From Lyophyllum atratum (taxonomy: Eukaryota; Basidiomycota; Agaricomycetes; Agaricales; Lyophyllaceae): a DNA stretch of 64,000 nt. Below are positions 46,699 to 59,059 of the stretch, one piece after another. Below the pieces are notes generated by a model. It was given only the letters and a program-made list of their open reading frames with translations. It made no database searches and had not been told where the DNA came from. Position 1 is the stretch's first letter, and each line of letters opens with the position of its first letter. The translations under genes and the position numbers were made by a program. The stretch spans positions 113,105-177,104 of the forward strand of contig JACGCN010000066.1 of the NCBI GenBank assembly GCA_014905825.1. The letters run 5' to 3'.

Positions 46699-48511
46699 TT
46701 ATGCACTTCGATTCAACGCCAATATCAGGAGCTTATCTTTTCCAGCACGCAGAATAGCCACCCGATCATCGATGAGCTCAGTTTTCGCGATTTTATACTG
46801 CGGTTCTGGGACTGTCCGATTGTTCACATATAACCCATTCGCTTGAACGAGGTTTCGCGAAGCAGCTGTCAAGTAGAGAAATCAGCTGCCAATCAACAAA
46901 TGTCTTTCGGAACTATACATACACGCTGAGGATACAAGACGGTATCTTGCTGCCAGCTTCGTGACAGGGGAATTGTAGAGCTCGTCTTCATCCACCAGGA
47001 CTAGCCGCGGGTCACCCTCGAACGCAGACGTTATCTGATGGGCAGTTAGCCCATCATAGTTGGACTCGAATAGGAGGTTGGTCAGGGTTCGGGCGCGGAG
47101 GAGTCCTTTGTCTAAAGGCGAGTCAACTCGTGCAGGAGAAAGCAGAGAGAGAGCAAGTACCAGTGTGCACCATCTCGGTAACCTCGGATGCTAGGCGCTT
47201 CTGCGCTGTCCGTAATTCGGGTTTTTCCTGTACAAGATAAGAGAAATGTCGGGTACTTCATCGAATCTCTACTCACAGCATGAACCTCCATAATAGTCGC
47301 GATGTCAGAGTGTGGCAGGAGGGTAAATAGCTTGAGGTGTCTTTCCACGTCTGCATCGTCCACTTTAATGAAATACTAGAAATAAGTGAGCTCGCTACCT
47401 GTATAAGACATGAAAAGGTCATACCTGATAGAAATCGAATACGCTGGTCATATTTGAATCAAGCCAGACAGCATTCCCCGCACTCTTCCCAAACTTTTCG
47501 CCCGACGCAGTGGTCAGCAAAGGAGTCGTTAAGCCAAAAGCTTTGGCTTCGGCTTCAGAGTTTTGCTCAGAAGCCGAGGGATCTTCTAGGCGGCCAATAA
47601 GCTCAATTCCTGCAAGAATATTTCCCCATTGGTCTGAGCCGCCAACCTGTATGGAGCAACCAAATTGTTTATGTAGGTGGTAGAAATCATAGGCCTGAAG
47701 CAGCTGATATGTGAATTCTGTAAAGGAAAGCCCTCGTTGGGAATTCAAGCGGGCCCGCACACTGTTCCCAAACAGTTCAATAACAGTGGATGGGTCGAAG
47801 AGGATGACCGAAAACACGCACCTCTCCCTGTTGAGCATGGTGTTTACACGGGCATGGATTCCTACCGTCTGCAAGAAATCGAGGAAATTGATTCCTTCGT
47901 GCCATTTCAGGTTGTTTGTCACCGACGGTTCAACGCTCAGTTCCTCGTCGTGCGCTACGCGCGTGTCTGCGTAGACCAATGCGCGCCGAAAAAAAGTCTT
48001 GATGCTTTCCGTCAGGCTGGTGACGTTGTCCGCGACGCGCTTCGTATCTGCAGGTTGCCGTTCGGTTGATCTGCCAGAGGGGTCTCCCACCCGACCTGTC
48101 GCACCACCTATCTGGCAGGTTTGTAGTCATCCCGGCACTGCGCAGTGAATGGACAGTGACTCACTAGTGGTATAACCTTATGACCACGGAGTTGGAAGTG
48201 TAGCAAGCACATGAGTGGAATCAAATGGCCAATGTGTAGTGATCCCGCTGTTGGGTCAACTCCGGTATACACCACTTGACGCTTCGATTCTAGTGCCGCC
48301 TGCAATGCTTCCGGTCTGTATCGAGCTATGTTAGAACGCGAAATGATACATCTGTCCAGGCTGCAGACCGGGTGACATGGTGGACAAAGCCGCGGTGAGT
48401 AAGGTCTTCGAGTAGGCTGGGAGGCGCTCGGTATGCCCTGCATTGCCCTCTACGCAACGCATTACCAGAATGCGCTTTCCGTCCGACGCGTCGTCCAATT
48501 AGCGAGAACAT
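46699..48511 (-). CDS. MSY1: mitochondrial tyrosyl-tRNA synthetase
   Basis: Class I synthetase (EC 6.1.1.1) charging mitochondrial tRNA-Tyr. The ATG at 48511 starts an Arg-rich leader ([17 protein letters not shown]) fit for import. Exon two has [20 protein letters not shown] with the HIGH motif. Next come [60 protein letters not shown] and [16 protein letters not shown], where KFGKS is the KMSKS equivalent. Later exons hold the anticodon-binding and S4-like tail: [36 protein letters not shown], and the end [18 protein letters not shown]. Both ATP-binding motifs are intact, and the bacterial-type sequence supports the mitochondrial form over the cytosolic one. Confidence 0.95.
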
Positions 48512-48593
48512 GGAAGTGACCCAAAATTCACTGATCAATAACTTCCTATTGTTTACGTAACCGGCTACCACTATGTACAGTTTGGGCTTCCGC

Positions 48594-50230
48594 TTATTTC
48601 TCTTCCAAGAACTTCTTCACCTCGTCTTGTATAAATTTGTCGTCTTCAGGATTTGAACCTCCTCCAGCTAGCGAAGTATCTAATTAAACGTATATGCGAG
48701 GCAGGCATTGTACTCACACATATGACCCCAGACTGAGTCAATCACCACCAGACGCGCGGTATTCTGGCAATGCGACACTTCGATTTCATTGTCTTCGGGC
48801 TAAGAATCCAGAACATCCTGTCAGCACTTTTCTCCAACGCACCACCATCTTCCATACCGGGAAATAGAGATCAGTCTTGCATGGCATAATCAATCCACGC
48901 GCTTTGATCGAGCTTAAGCATTTCTGTAGATCCCCTCCATCGCGCACCAGTGATATATCGCCTGACTGCCAAGTGCTCAAGAGAGTGAGGAGGTCGTTCG
49001 CATCCCAGGAGGTCAGAAAACGTTCCTCCCACTTCTCGCGAAGGAATGTATCCAAGTCAGGGAACCTTGAAGGGCTTCATCAGGTCAGAAGCATAGTGTC
49101 AACAACCAAGGCCCTACAGTCCAGATTGGAGATACCCATAGTTCCGAAACCACTTGGATCATGATCAGTGGGTATCGTTGTGGAGCAGGACATTGAACTC
49201 ACAGCCTGGCCATAAGCCCACGCGCTGTAAACGCGACCGAAGGCCCTAAGACCATGCTGAGGAGTTGACTTATAATGTCCGTTGTCGAAATCTTTCGAAA
49301 CGGTGAGAGCTGCCTTTGGTCCTTCGAGAAAACTTTCTTTCCATGTCAGCATTTGGGAGTATAGGTTGAGCGAACAAATACTTGCCATATGTTGTGGGGA
49401 CTCGTTCGAGCAGAACCGCAGATGGATACAAATCTACATGACGTGAGCCTATATGTATGTATGATGCTCATAGGACATTGCCCGCCTTCTGACATATTCT
49501 GGGTAGACCACGGGCCAGTAATAGGCCTGAGAGATATCCGTTAGAAACGATTTGCATGAAATATTGAAGACCTGTACTTGCTGACCGCCCATGGAAAACC
49601 CGATAACGAGGAAAATCTCGCGGATCCCGAGCTTGTTAGCGAGGACCGCATACTGAGCACGACTACATGGTAGTGTCCAGCGAAGACTTCTCCTGAACCC
49701 TGACTAACAATGCTCACATGTTATCCTCGTATGATACCGCTGGGAAATATGGTCCGTTGTAGGGAGCCGGCTGACTATCTGTGAGTAATATAACGAAAGC
49801 ATTGGAAGTCATTGGTCACCGTATTAGAAGGAGACGATGACTTTGGACATCAGTCTATGCGAAGGAGTATATATCTGGAGCCTACCTCCCCGTTGGAGAA
49901 AAGGGCAAACGTGACAACAAAGTATTGCTTGGGATCAAGGACCTGCGGAGCAAGAATCAGCCTTTAGCACAGCGATTTACAGGGCTGAGTATTGCCCCCC
50001 TTTCCGCTCCCAACCATGTAGAGTTGGCCTATACAAATGGGTGAGTTCACAGCAGATGTGCGATGTCATCGCAACAAACTGTCGAGTTTTCCCCCGTAAC
50101 AAGTGGGAAAAACTATGCATGGGTCCTTAGGATCACCGTAGGTGCGAAAAGCTGTGATCGCGTTGGGAATGACTCCTCCCTTGACGCGAAATCGGCCGTG
50201 ATGATAGTACTGGGTCTGGCCTTGAGACAT
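48594..50230 (-). CDS. alpha/beta hydrolase of the homoserine-acetyltransferase-like group
   Basis: About eleven small exons. The first, from ATG at 50230, reads MSQGQTQYYHHGRFRVKGGV and IVFPTCYGGKLD. Further parts: VLDPKQYFVVTFALFSNGE, RAQYAVLANKLGIREIFLVI, then GFSMGGQQ with the nucleophilic serine, AYYWPVVYPEYV, FLEGPKAALTVSKDFDNGHY, HGLRAFGRVYSAWAYGQA and LTLLSTWQSGDISLVRDGGD. The sequence KTDLYFP contains the acid residue and VWGHMAGGGSNPEDD the histidine, completing the triad. The fold and motif order resemble MetX/Met2 homoserine O-acetyltransferases, but this subgroup is divergent and probably has another substrate, not identifiable from sequence. The donor after LYM is uncertain (an alternative reading gives YMVGSGK). 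Confidence 0.85.
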
Positions 50231-50548
50231 GGGAGAAAATGGACAGAGAACAGATACGATAAGAGACCATTTAACGGTTCCTTATGACGCCAATTCCGGC
50301 AATTGTTTCGGTAGACCATGAGAGATCATGAGAGAGTTCACATTGACAGTGGGAGAGCTTCTGACGGCTTAGAGCCAAGTACTTGCTTAGTTAGTCTAAG
50401 TTGGACGCGACGTGCCTAGCCACGTGACTACACGAATGGCAGGAACAGCACGTGCTGATGGAACTGTAACAGTTTTTGAAAATAAGGTTCAGGTGTCCGG
50501 AATTGGTGAGAGCCGCACGAGCAACCGCCATCGACCTCGACCTCAAGA
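50231..50548. promoter_or_regulatory. divergent promoter of hydrolase and ribosomal protein genes
   Basis: About 320 bases between the alpha/beta hydrolase (minus) and RPS23 (plus). A direct repeat TGAGAGATCATGAGAGA lies near 50319-50335. No TATA box is obvious; ribosomal protein promoters in fungi often lack one. Confidence 0.4.
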
Positions 50549-51215
50549 ATGGGCTGTACGTCGTCTCCTCCGATGTCCATGATTCCATGCTGATCGTTCT
50601 GCTGACATTCAGCCAACAAACCCCGTGGACTTCACGCCGCCCGCAAACTCCGTAACGACCGACGGGAAAACCGATGGGTTCGTCTGCCATCTTGTAACAC
50701 CCCAATGCCTCCTAATCGCATTTTTATGCTTCTTCCAGGCCGACAAGGCTTACAAAAAGCGTGCCCTTGGTAACATCTACAAGACCTCCCCCACTGGAGG
50801 CTCTTCACACGCAAAAGGAATTGTGCTCGAAAAAGTCGGTGTCGAGGCGAAGCAGCCCAACTCCGCTATCCGAAAATGTGTGCGTGTGCAGCTGATCAAG
50901 AACGGAAAGAAGGTGACTGCTTTCGTGCCGGTGAGTCCTCATGTTCTTTCATATATATTATATATGTGCAAGTTTGACTCGTTTTTTATCAGAACGATGG
51001 TTGCTTGAACTTTGTCGATGAGAACGACGAGGTCCTTATCTCCGGTTTCGGTCGTCGTGGAAAGGCAAAGGGTGATATTCCCGGTGTGCGTTTCAAGGTC
51101 GTCAAGGTCTCGGGCGTTGGTCTGTTGGCTCTGTGGAAGGAAAAGAAGGTTAGTGACTGCGCGCGTTTGACCGTTTATATCCTCATTTTTTGTATAGGAA
51201 AAGCCAAGGTCATAA
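50549..51215 (+). CDS. RPS23: 40S ribosomal protein S23 (uS12)
   Basis: uS12 sits in the decoding centre of the small subunit and governs accuracy. Four exons: a tiny first exon (ATG GGC T at 50549) joined to [20 protein letters not shown] and [21 protein letters not shown] with [24 protein letters not shown] sequence (here [15 protein letters not shown]); [20 protein letters not shown]; and the terminal EKPRS. The proline in KQPNSA is the residue hydroxylated in other eukaryotes. Length is about 145 residues, as expected. The tiny first exon is typical of ribosomal protein genes and is easily missed. Confidence 0.97.
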
Positions 51216-51477
51216 GCGTAGCATGCCGCCTGTTGATTCGATATACTCTCTCAACCTATGATCATGTTTTACTGCATCATGCATCATGCACCGCTTTCAA
51301 TTGAATTTGAAGGCACCCTATGCTAAGTTTAAATGACATCCAGCCGGTGAAGATGCGTTTTGCTTCGGAGTAAGGCATTGAGCAGGCATGCTATGTCCTT
51401 CGCGACCGGCGTGATGTGTTTAAGCGCCTCTTATCCATCAGACTTGCAACCTGTTTTACTTTACTTTTTCAATTTTC

Positions 51478-53037
51478 ATGTCTGTTACTCGACCAGCTCT
51501 GCCTCCTCGGCGCAAGATACCCCCACCTCCTAGCAATACGGACGTTGAAGAGGTTGAGCAGAATGAAATCCCCCAAGGCATAGCAGCCCGCATAGCTAGT
51601 CTACAGTTGGGACAAGTTGGTCGCGCGAAACCTCCACTCGCCAAACCGCCACCAGTCCCAATTCGTCATGTAGAGAGCCTAAAAACTGTCAGGGGCGCTG
51701 TCGGGGACGGTCTGCAGGATGAGTCTAGAGTAGAAGAGGATGTGGAGCCGAGGAACCCGCGTGACGCCCCGCCATCCATCCCACCTAAGTGGACTCGTCC
51801 GAATCCTGATGATCTCGCTAGGGCGCTCGCTCGGAGGCCCCCTCCTCCTCCTATCAAACACGTTTCCATTCCCGAAATCCAGAAACCTCCTAGTCCACCT
51901 CCATCTCCTCGTGACGCTGTGGCCCCTCGCCGCCGTTTGCCTCCCGTGCCAACTCGGCTCCCCACCCCTCCGCCCGAACCAGAGCCACAGCACGAAGGGG
52001 CAGATTACGAAACAACGGCTGGTGGTCTGTATGAAGAACAGAGCTCCTGCCTCGAATGTCGAGACTTTTCCCATGTCGATGCGCATGCGGCGCTCTTCCC
52101 GCGTCACACCGTAACCTCACTAGACAATCTTGCCTACGATCTCACAGAGCCGTTCTCTTACGAGATCGAAAAGGCTCGTGCCATATTCACATGGCTTCAC
52201 CATAATATTGCGTACGATGCCGATTCGTTCTTTTCAGGGAATATTCAGGCATCCACTGCTGAATCAACGTTATCTTCCGGACTAGCCGTCTGTGACGGTT
52301 ATTCGGGCCTTTTCAAATCCCTTGCAGAAAGGGTCGGCATACAGACCCATAAAGTCACAGGACATGGCAAGGGTGTTGGGTATGAAATTACCGGACAAGA
52401 TCAGCCTGTACCTGCATATTCGAGCGGGCATGCCTGGAACTGTGCCTTTTTGGATGGCGAATGGCACCTTATCGATGCATGTTGGGGTGCTGGCGCGCTA
52501 GATGGGTCTACGTATCAGCAACGCTTTGCTCCTATGTGGTTTACATCTGGCCCTACTGAATTCGGCAGAACACATTTCCCCGAGGACCCTTCTTATCAAC
52601 TTAGGTCTGAGGAAGATGGCGGCCCTGTGTCATGGGAGGACTATATCATGGAACCTGCAGGTCCTGTAATCTTTGTGGACTTCTACAAGCTCGATCTATG
52701 GCCGTCCGCTTTACAGCCGTCAATTCGAAATATCGAAGGGGGAACCCGACTTAGTTTCCACGTTTTCAAACGATGCGAGCACATGTCAACTGCAGAAACC
52801 GACAACTTCGTTTATATGATTTCGATCGGGGACGAGCGAGTGCCGCTTGAGCTGAACGCGGAAGGTGGATGGAGTGCCAACGTTTATGTACCTAGGGGAG
52901 CCGACGAGGTCTCGTTATACTACGTGACGACCATTAGCGGACAAGATGCTAAAGGAATTGGGATGCGAGCATTGAAAGATGCCCTTGGCCGTAAAGCTAT
53001 GACATTTGGTGGCCTTGCTCGATGGACAGTTATCTAA
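51478..53037 (+). CDS. transglutaminase-like (KY/Cyk3-type) protein with proline-rich N-terminus
   Basis: One uninterrupted frame of 519 residues. The first 170 residues are Pro-rich, with several PxxP-type motifs (ALPPRRKIPPPPS, RRPPPPPIKHV, RRRLPPVPTRLPTPPP) that suit SH3 binding. The transglutaminase-like core follows: YEIEKARAIFTWLHHNIAYD, SGLAVCDGYSGLFKSLAERV with the Cys, SSGHAWNCAFLDGEWHLID with the His, and DACWGAG with the Asp. The catalytic triad therefore looks complete, unlike Cyk3, where it is often lost. The C-terminal third (RLSFHVFKRCEHMSTAETDN) looks like the beta domain of KY proteins. Related fungal proteins act in septation and cytokinesis; that role is an inference here. 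The lack of introns is unusual for its neighbours. Confidence 0.88.
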   Translation: MSVTRPALPPRRKIPPPPSNTDVEEVEQNEIPQGIAARIASLQLGQVGRAKPPLAKPPPVPIRHVESLKTVRGAVGDGLQDESRVEEDVEPRNPRDAPPSIPPKWTRPNPDDLARALARRPPPPPIKHVSIPEIQKPPSPPPSPRDAVAPRRRLPPVPTRLPTPPPEPEPQHEGADYETTAGGLYEEQSSCLECRDFSHVDAHAALFPRHTVTSLDNLAYDLTEPFSYEIEKARAIFTWLHHNIAYDADSFFSGNIQASTAESTLSSGLAVCDGYSGLFKSLAERVGIQTHKVTGHGKGVGYEITGQDQPVPAYSSGHAWNCAFLDGEWHLIDACWGAGALDGSTYQQRFAPMWFTSGPTEFGRTHFPEDPSYQLRSEEDGGPVSWEDYIMEPAGPVIFVDFYKLDLWPSALQPSIRNIEGGTRLSFHVFKRCEHMSTAETDNFVYMISIGDERVPLELNAEGGWSANVYVPRGADEVSLYYVTTISGQDAKGIGMRALKDALGRKAMTFGGLARWTVI

Positions 53038-53144
53038 TCGCTCTTGCATGGAAGGAGCACATGATAGTACTTGCGAAATTAGACGGAATGCATTCAGAGG
53101 TATATAAGATGTCCACCGAGCATGTGTTATATGTATGGATAGTA

Positions 53145-55336
53145 TTATGGGACCTTTATTCCCTGTGTCCCCAGATATCTCTTCAGATCAGCGATCAGCT
53201 CGAGTTGCTGGTCCAAGGTTAGTCCGCTAACGATAGTTTGCAGGACACCACCAACAGTGACGTGATGTTCACGAATTAGGCTGCTATAGTAAACATAGGT
53301 AAAAATTCCCATCAAGAACCTAAAAGCGAGGTCAGCGACGTCGGCAAGGAAGCAATAGAGTGGGATAACGACGTACTGGCAGTCCATGCGATCGGTCATG
53401 CCGCCATGTCCCGGAATACTGTGTCCGAAGTCCTTGATGTTGAAAGCACGCTTGAAACCAGAAGCAAAGAAACCCCCAAACGGTGCGACGAGAGAGGCGA
53501 AGAACGATAAAAGTAGGAGATGGTATTGATAGGGAGCATATGGAATAGTCTTGATAGTGCGACCGAACTATTGTAAGAGGGAAGGTCATGCTTAGTTAGG
53601 CTCAGGAAATTTGAATGGACGAACCAGAGTCGAAAGAAATACCGCCATGGGTGTCCAAATCTCCCAGTCTTTCCATACAAACACAGGGTTCGGAGTGCAC
53701 TGTGTGGAGCTCCACGCACTAACACCTAAATCATGTACAGGACATATCATGTAATTGAACCGCATGAAGTATGTCCCCCAGATAACGCCGAATATGAGGG
53801 TGCTCCAAAAGGCCCCAACAAAGCCTTCCACAGTCTTCTTGGGGGATAACTTGATCAAGGGTGTACGTCCAAGTGTCATACCCCAGATGTAAGCAAAAAC
53901 ATCGTTGCAAATGACAAGAGATGCTGGAACCCAAAACCAAATGAGACCCTCGAGGATGTTGTTCACGATGAAGTGACTACAAAAATAGTGAGTTAAACGG
54001 ACACGGCTCCGATATTCCAGTCATCTGACCTTGACACAACAATCAACAATAGGCTCATATGCACCCAACAGAAAAGCCCAAATTGCTGCTTCAGGTAGCC
54101 TTTCTTGAGTGACATAACGAATCCCATGAAGCCAATTGTATAGAGAATGAAGCTGATCATACGGTGATTTGTCGCGAAAGGAAGTAGCTGTGCATCAGCG
54201 AAGACGACATGCTGGTATTAAAACATCAGAGTGCGCATCTAAAGAGAGGCGAACATGCAATGTACGCACTTTGAAGTAGTATATGATACTTTCTCCGTAC
54301 AAAAAGTAGTTCGTTACCGCAAAAAAGTACCAGTTGAGCGTTTTGCTCCAAGGGTCTTTGCCGTGCATGGCTTCCGCATCGTGTGATTCCGGCTTCGAGG
54401 ATTTCAGGGAGAAGAGGGCCGTAACTTCTCTATAGACCAGTGTCTGGCAGAGCATGACGAGTAGGATCATATACGCATGACCAAGGAGTAATAAGCCTGT
54501 CAGAACCCTTAATACACATAAGTCGGAAAAAAATCAATAGATACACACCAATGAAGCCGCCTATCATGATGAACGTCCACAGTGTACGTGTGATGACGCT
54601 CTGTCTCTTCTTCACTTTTTCTGCGTCCTGAGAATGGTTGGCTTCATGTGGAGGCAGTGAAGCTGGTCGATCGACAGGTCGTTCATCCTCGGCAGGCTGC
54701 TTTGTTTCAACAAGATGCTCCTCCGCTGTCAAAAGCTCACTTCTTGCAAGAGGCGCCAGTTCATCAATACTCAGCACAGGCTGTGACGTAGGGACGATGG
54801 ATGCGACAATGGTAGCCTCGGGATACAATGACATTTGAACGGGAGCAGCCTGAGGAGTTGTTACGAAGCTAGACTCGATCCGCTCGCCATTCACCTTGGG
54901 CGGCTCGATTGCTGATGGAGGGATAGGCATAGACGACTCTTCTTGAAGCGTAGGGCGTCCTGCTATCCTTCCAACGTCCACAGGATCGAGGGCCAATTCG
55001 GGCGTCGAGGATCCGTCAGACGACACTGAACTCTCGGCAGCAGGATATTGTCCACGTTTAGCTTTTAATAGAGCCTTTTGCTGTTGGCGCTTCTCAGCGC
55101 GGGCTAGTTTCAGAGCTTTTTTGATAGCAGACTTGGAAGGCTTTTGTTCTGGTAGGGTGGAACTACAGAATCGTGGTGAGCGAGTATGCAATGGCTGAAC
55201 GTAAATATGAAAACCGAAACCTTTCTTCTGAAACAATGACCTCTTCCTCATCCGTTTCCTCTCCAGAATCCACAACGAGCGCGTCGAAGGTGGTCTTGGA
55301 GGCAATTATGGGGCGTCCGCCAGCAGTCCGACTCAT
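53145..55336 (-). CDS. CDS1: phosphatidate cytidylyltransferase (CDP-diacylglycerol synthase)
   Basis: CDS1 (EC 2.7.7.41) makes CDP-diacylglycerol from phosphatidate and CTP in the ER, feeding phosphatidylinositol and phosphatidylserine synthesis. About eight exons from ATG at 55336 (MSRTAGGRPIIASK). A cytosolic N-terminal region of about 270 residues is rich in Lys/Ala, then Ser/Pro/Glu, and is longer than in yeast. The membrane part starts RTLWTFIMIGGFIG and LLLLGHAYMILLVMLCQTLV, with NWYFFAVTNYFLYGESIIYY and ASLVICNDVFAYIWG. The CTP-binding block is LIKLSPKKTVEGFVGAFWST. The family signature is complete in KDFGHSIPGHGGMTDRMDCQ. It ends KRYLGTQGIKVP and is convergent with the transglutaminase-like gene, about 100 bases apart. 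Confidence 0.96.
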
Positions 55337-55530
55337 GGTGGTAGTTAGAGAGAAATTATTTCCTACTGACACGCGAATGACAGCCTTGTTTACATTCCAC
55401 CACCTTGCCAAATAAAGCTACACATGTGAATTTGATTCTGTCCATATATTTGAGACGACAACTTGTATGTAGCTCTAAAGAATAATAACAATGTTCATGG
55501 CGCTTCCAGAGTCCGAAATCGAGATGGGAT

Positions 55531-58500
55531 TAGAATTTCCAGTCTTGCTCGGCTTCCATAGCCCAAGGGACTGTGGAGAATGATCAGACAGCTCCACCAC
55601 TAGGCAGTGAATGAAACGTACATTTAGTGACAAGCGTCTTAGAGAATAACTTTTCTAATGGTACATCGTGGATTTTACACCACGCGACGGTGATTCTGGT
55701 AATAGGAATTAGTAAGAAGAAACTTCACAACGGAAAGTGGCATACCGAGGATCTAAATAATTGATTTTACTGTTATAGGCAGTCCATTATTAAATTGTTT
55801 GAAGGAAGAGAACCACCGTAACCCACCTTGTTCCAAGTGCGACTTCTTTACCGGCGTCTCTATCTTCTATCTGTAATGCAAAACCCCTGATCCTGTCACT
55901 GAGCTTGTCGATGGCTTCCTCGATCTTCTCAACTGGTCGGTCCCTCTTCAGCGTCGCCTTCTTGGTCCCTCGTTCACCAGCCACCCTCTCGAAGTCCTCT
56001 TCGATGGCCTGTATCCGTTCCTGCAAGACATCGTCACTTTGCCGGTCTTTGCCATCTTCCATGAGTTTCTCGTTGTCCTTAGCGAATTTCTTTTCCGCCT
56101 TCTCAATCTCTTTCGCCTTGAGATCCTCCTCATGGCTGACTATCCAATCATCATCTATATCTGATTCGTCGTCCACGTATTTCTTGTTCTTTTTGTACTT
56201 GGCGTCAATGTTGAACAGAGCGTGGCGAAGCTTCATTCGCTCATACTTGAGGCTGCGATGCTGGAGCAAAATAATCAATAAAAGTCTAACAAAGAAAAGA
56301 ACAAGAGCAGATTACTTTGTGTCGCATCTTCTCCATGGATTGATCATGAGTTTTCGGGGCACTCCTTTGATGATTACAGAGAATAGCGACCATTCGATTC
56401 GCTTTGTTGTAAGCGTTGAGCTTTTCCTGCAGCGTTGCGCCAGCAAGTCTATCTTCATCTAGAAGGCGCTGAAAAGTGCTGGAAGCATTGAAGGTACGAA
56501 AAACCTTGGCGGTGAGGCCCTTCATCTCCGTCGTTAGGTGTTTATTAAGAGAGCTAGTCTATAGTTGAAGAAATTGGCTCAGAGGTCGAGAGGCGACATA
56601 AGATCTGCTTACATTCACACGATCAAAGAGATTGTCGTCGTCATTCTTGTTGTCCTTGAAAATCCGGATATTCTTGAACACTTGGGGTTCGACATCGATC
56701 CTTTTGTAGTACCGAATGGAATCTTTACCGAGGAAGTCGAATATAATAAAGTTCGGAGCCTCCAGTGTAACATGTTCACACCGCAGTGAACAACAGCCAA
56801 CGGTATCCGCCTCGTCCTCGCCTTTCTCGTTTCCAGCACGCAGTGCCAGTCTATCGATGAAATACATCGCCGTTGCTCGTTGGCGATCAGCCATGACTTT
56901 GGATTTAAGATCGTGCGTGTAATTTTGACGTATGCGCTCGACATGATTCTAAGGGAAGCTGTGAGGTTACGGACAAGTCTTCATAGAATAGCAGGCAGCT
57001 GACCTTGAGCTCTCGTGCTTTCTCGAACTTGATCATATCACTCTGGCCCTTGAGAGAACTACCAGCAGCCAGGAAAACATATTTATGGTTTCCATTTACG
57101 TTCTCCGTCCAATTAGCGAGCCAGGTTACGGTATTATCGTGTTGCACGGCTTTCCATGTTCCGGGCATGTTCGGGACGGGAATAGGCGCATCCTTCCCGA
57201 TATTAATAGTGATATCCTCTGGTCGTACACGGAACTTCATCTTCGGTCAGCATCATAACATTTCAACGATTAAAATTTCAGACTTTAAGTGCCCCTTTCT
57301 TGGGATGGTCACCGCGACCTCTGAATAGACCGGGAGGCTCGACACGGAAATTGCCGATCTTTTCCTTGCGTCCATCGAGGAGACAAGTCGTATACTTTGC
57401 CTCCATTTCATCTTTCGCCTTCTTGGCCTCTTTCTTCTCCTGGGAAGTCATTGCCTTCTTTTTGGCTCTTTCGGCTTCAAAATACTCATACATAGGCCGA
57501 AAGTCACACAGCGCGAACGAGGTGATCTTTGTGCCATCAAGCTGAACCAAAGACGGGTATCAGAACCTATGATGATAGGGATGATGACATGGGAACGAAC
57601 AGGGGGATATTTCTTCATGGTGGTTCTCCAATCTTCAAAGAAGTTCTTGTTGAAAGTGGCGTCTTGAGCATGGTCAGTTTCCAGCATAGCTGCATAAAAC
57701 CCAGCGACTTCCTCCGATGCGGGGGGTAAAATAACGTCCTTTCCTGGATATTCATGTAAGATGAGGAGCAACGTCGTGGAAGTAAATAGACATACCATTA
57801 TACTTCATTTTGACGTGTTCAGGTAGCGGTTCGTATGGAGGAGGGAATATGACGCCGTTATGCTCCAGAGTCTGCCACTTGACAGAACCATCCCCATCGC
57901 CATCAGCCTCCCACCATCTGAAGATTTGCTCTTGTTCTTCTTCATCCTTTTCCTTCTTCTTTCCCCTCGCCTTGACTGGAGACCCGTTTACCTCTTCCAT
58001 GGGAGCTTTCGTGGCCCGCTTCTTGGCTTTCGGTAAATCCGATCCTGACGCGTCTTCCTCTTTCTTGACTTTCTTCGCCCGAGGTTTAGCTGCAGGTTTC
58101 TTGTCCAGCGGCTTTTCGTCGTCTACATCACTCTCCGCTTTAACTCTCCGTTTGCGCGAAGTAACAGCCTTCTTGGCTGCGATAGGCTTCTCATCGTCCG
58201 ACGATGCACTAAAATGGTCATTGTCCTCCTTGAACTTCTTCTTCGACGGTTTCTTCGTGCGGCCATTCAGCTTGCGCGATACCGGTGCGTCGTCATCGCT
58301 GCCGCTGGGAGCTGCAGCCTTTACAGCCATCTTCTTTTTACCATTAGAAGGTAATGCGGATATGGTAGTAACTTCAGCAGCGCCGGGCATCGGAATGGTG
58401 GCTGCTGGAACTCGTTTGATCGGAGAGGAAGCAAGAGGCGTGTCTTCATCACTGGAAGACTCGGCATATACTGGCTTTTTGCGCTTCAGATTGCGAGGTG

Positions 58501-58747
58501 GTGTAGAAACAGATTCGGATTTGCGTATCGTCTGCGACTACACGATGAGGTGGCGGAGCCAGGGCGTGTCAGAAGCCTTGAAATTACTATTACAGACACG
58601 TAGACGCACCAGTGGCATATCGTCATCCTCACTCATAGAGGATTCTGGGTCATCCCGGTTGAAATGGCTGTTCCCATTGACACCGACTGCGCGGTTGTGT
58701 CCATTTGCTGCCTTATGAATAAGCGAATGGTCGTTGATGGCTGACAT
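55531..58747 (-). CDS. TOP1: DNA topoisomerase I (type IB)
   Basis: Topoisomerase IB relaxes supercoils by a 3'-phosphotyrosine intermediate (EC 5.6.2.1). From ATG at 58747 ([16 protein letters not shown]) a spliced, highly charged nuclear N-terminus with many KKP and KKKEK-type signals runs about 210 residues. The conserved core begins [20 protein letters not shown] and [20 protein letters not shown], then [76 protein letters not shown] and [19 protein letters not shown] charged coiled linker follows ([17 protein letters not shown]). The C-terminal domain carries the nucleophilic tyrosine in SKINYLDPR. Around ten exons, all in frame. Length is near 900 residues, normal for fungi. Confidence 0.96.
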
Positions 58748-59059
58748 CGGGGTTTCACTAGGGATTTGACCTAGTGGCAACACAGAACGCGCCAATGGGC
58801 GTATGAGGGCGGAATAGGAACAAACGGTGGTGAACAGAGTGGGTTGAGTGGGAGTAATGAGACAAGACGGTTGACCGATCAAATTTCCGGACAAGTCGCA
58901 TTGACCTGCCCTAAGGTGTCAGATCACGACACCTGTCTATGTCGGCACAAGTCGGCCACAAACATTGACAAGTATCTTCGCAATAGACCGTAGACGTAGG
59001 CACAAAGCAAGTTCGTTTCTCGCACCACCCCACAAGCACTCACCGTTCCCGTTGCAGCC
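58748..59059. promoter_or_regulatory. divergent promoter of TOP1 and a complex I subunit gene
   Basis: About 310 bases between oppositely oriented starts. Nothing distinctive beyond ordinary promoter-like sequence is seen. Confidence 0.35.

Noticed and set aside
55905..56462. 185-residue plus-strand frame opposite TOP1
   Set aside because: It is a complement of the charged TOP1 linker region; Ser/Leu/Phe bias only.
57810..58718. 302-residue plus-strand open frame opposite TOP1
   Set aside because: It is the complement of the Lys/Glu/Ser-rich N-terminus of topoisomerase I; its Ser/Phe/Leu-rich composition is what such a shadow frame gives.
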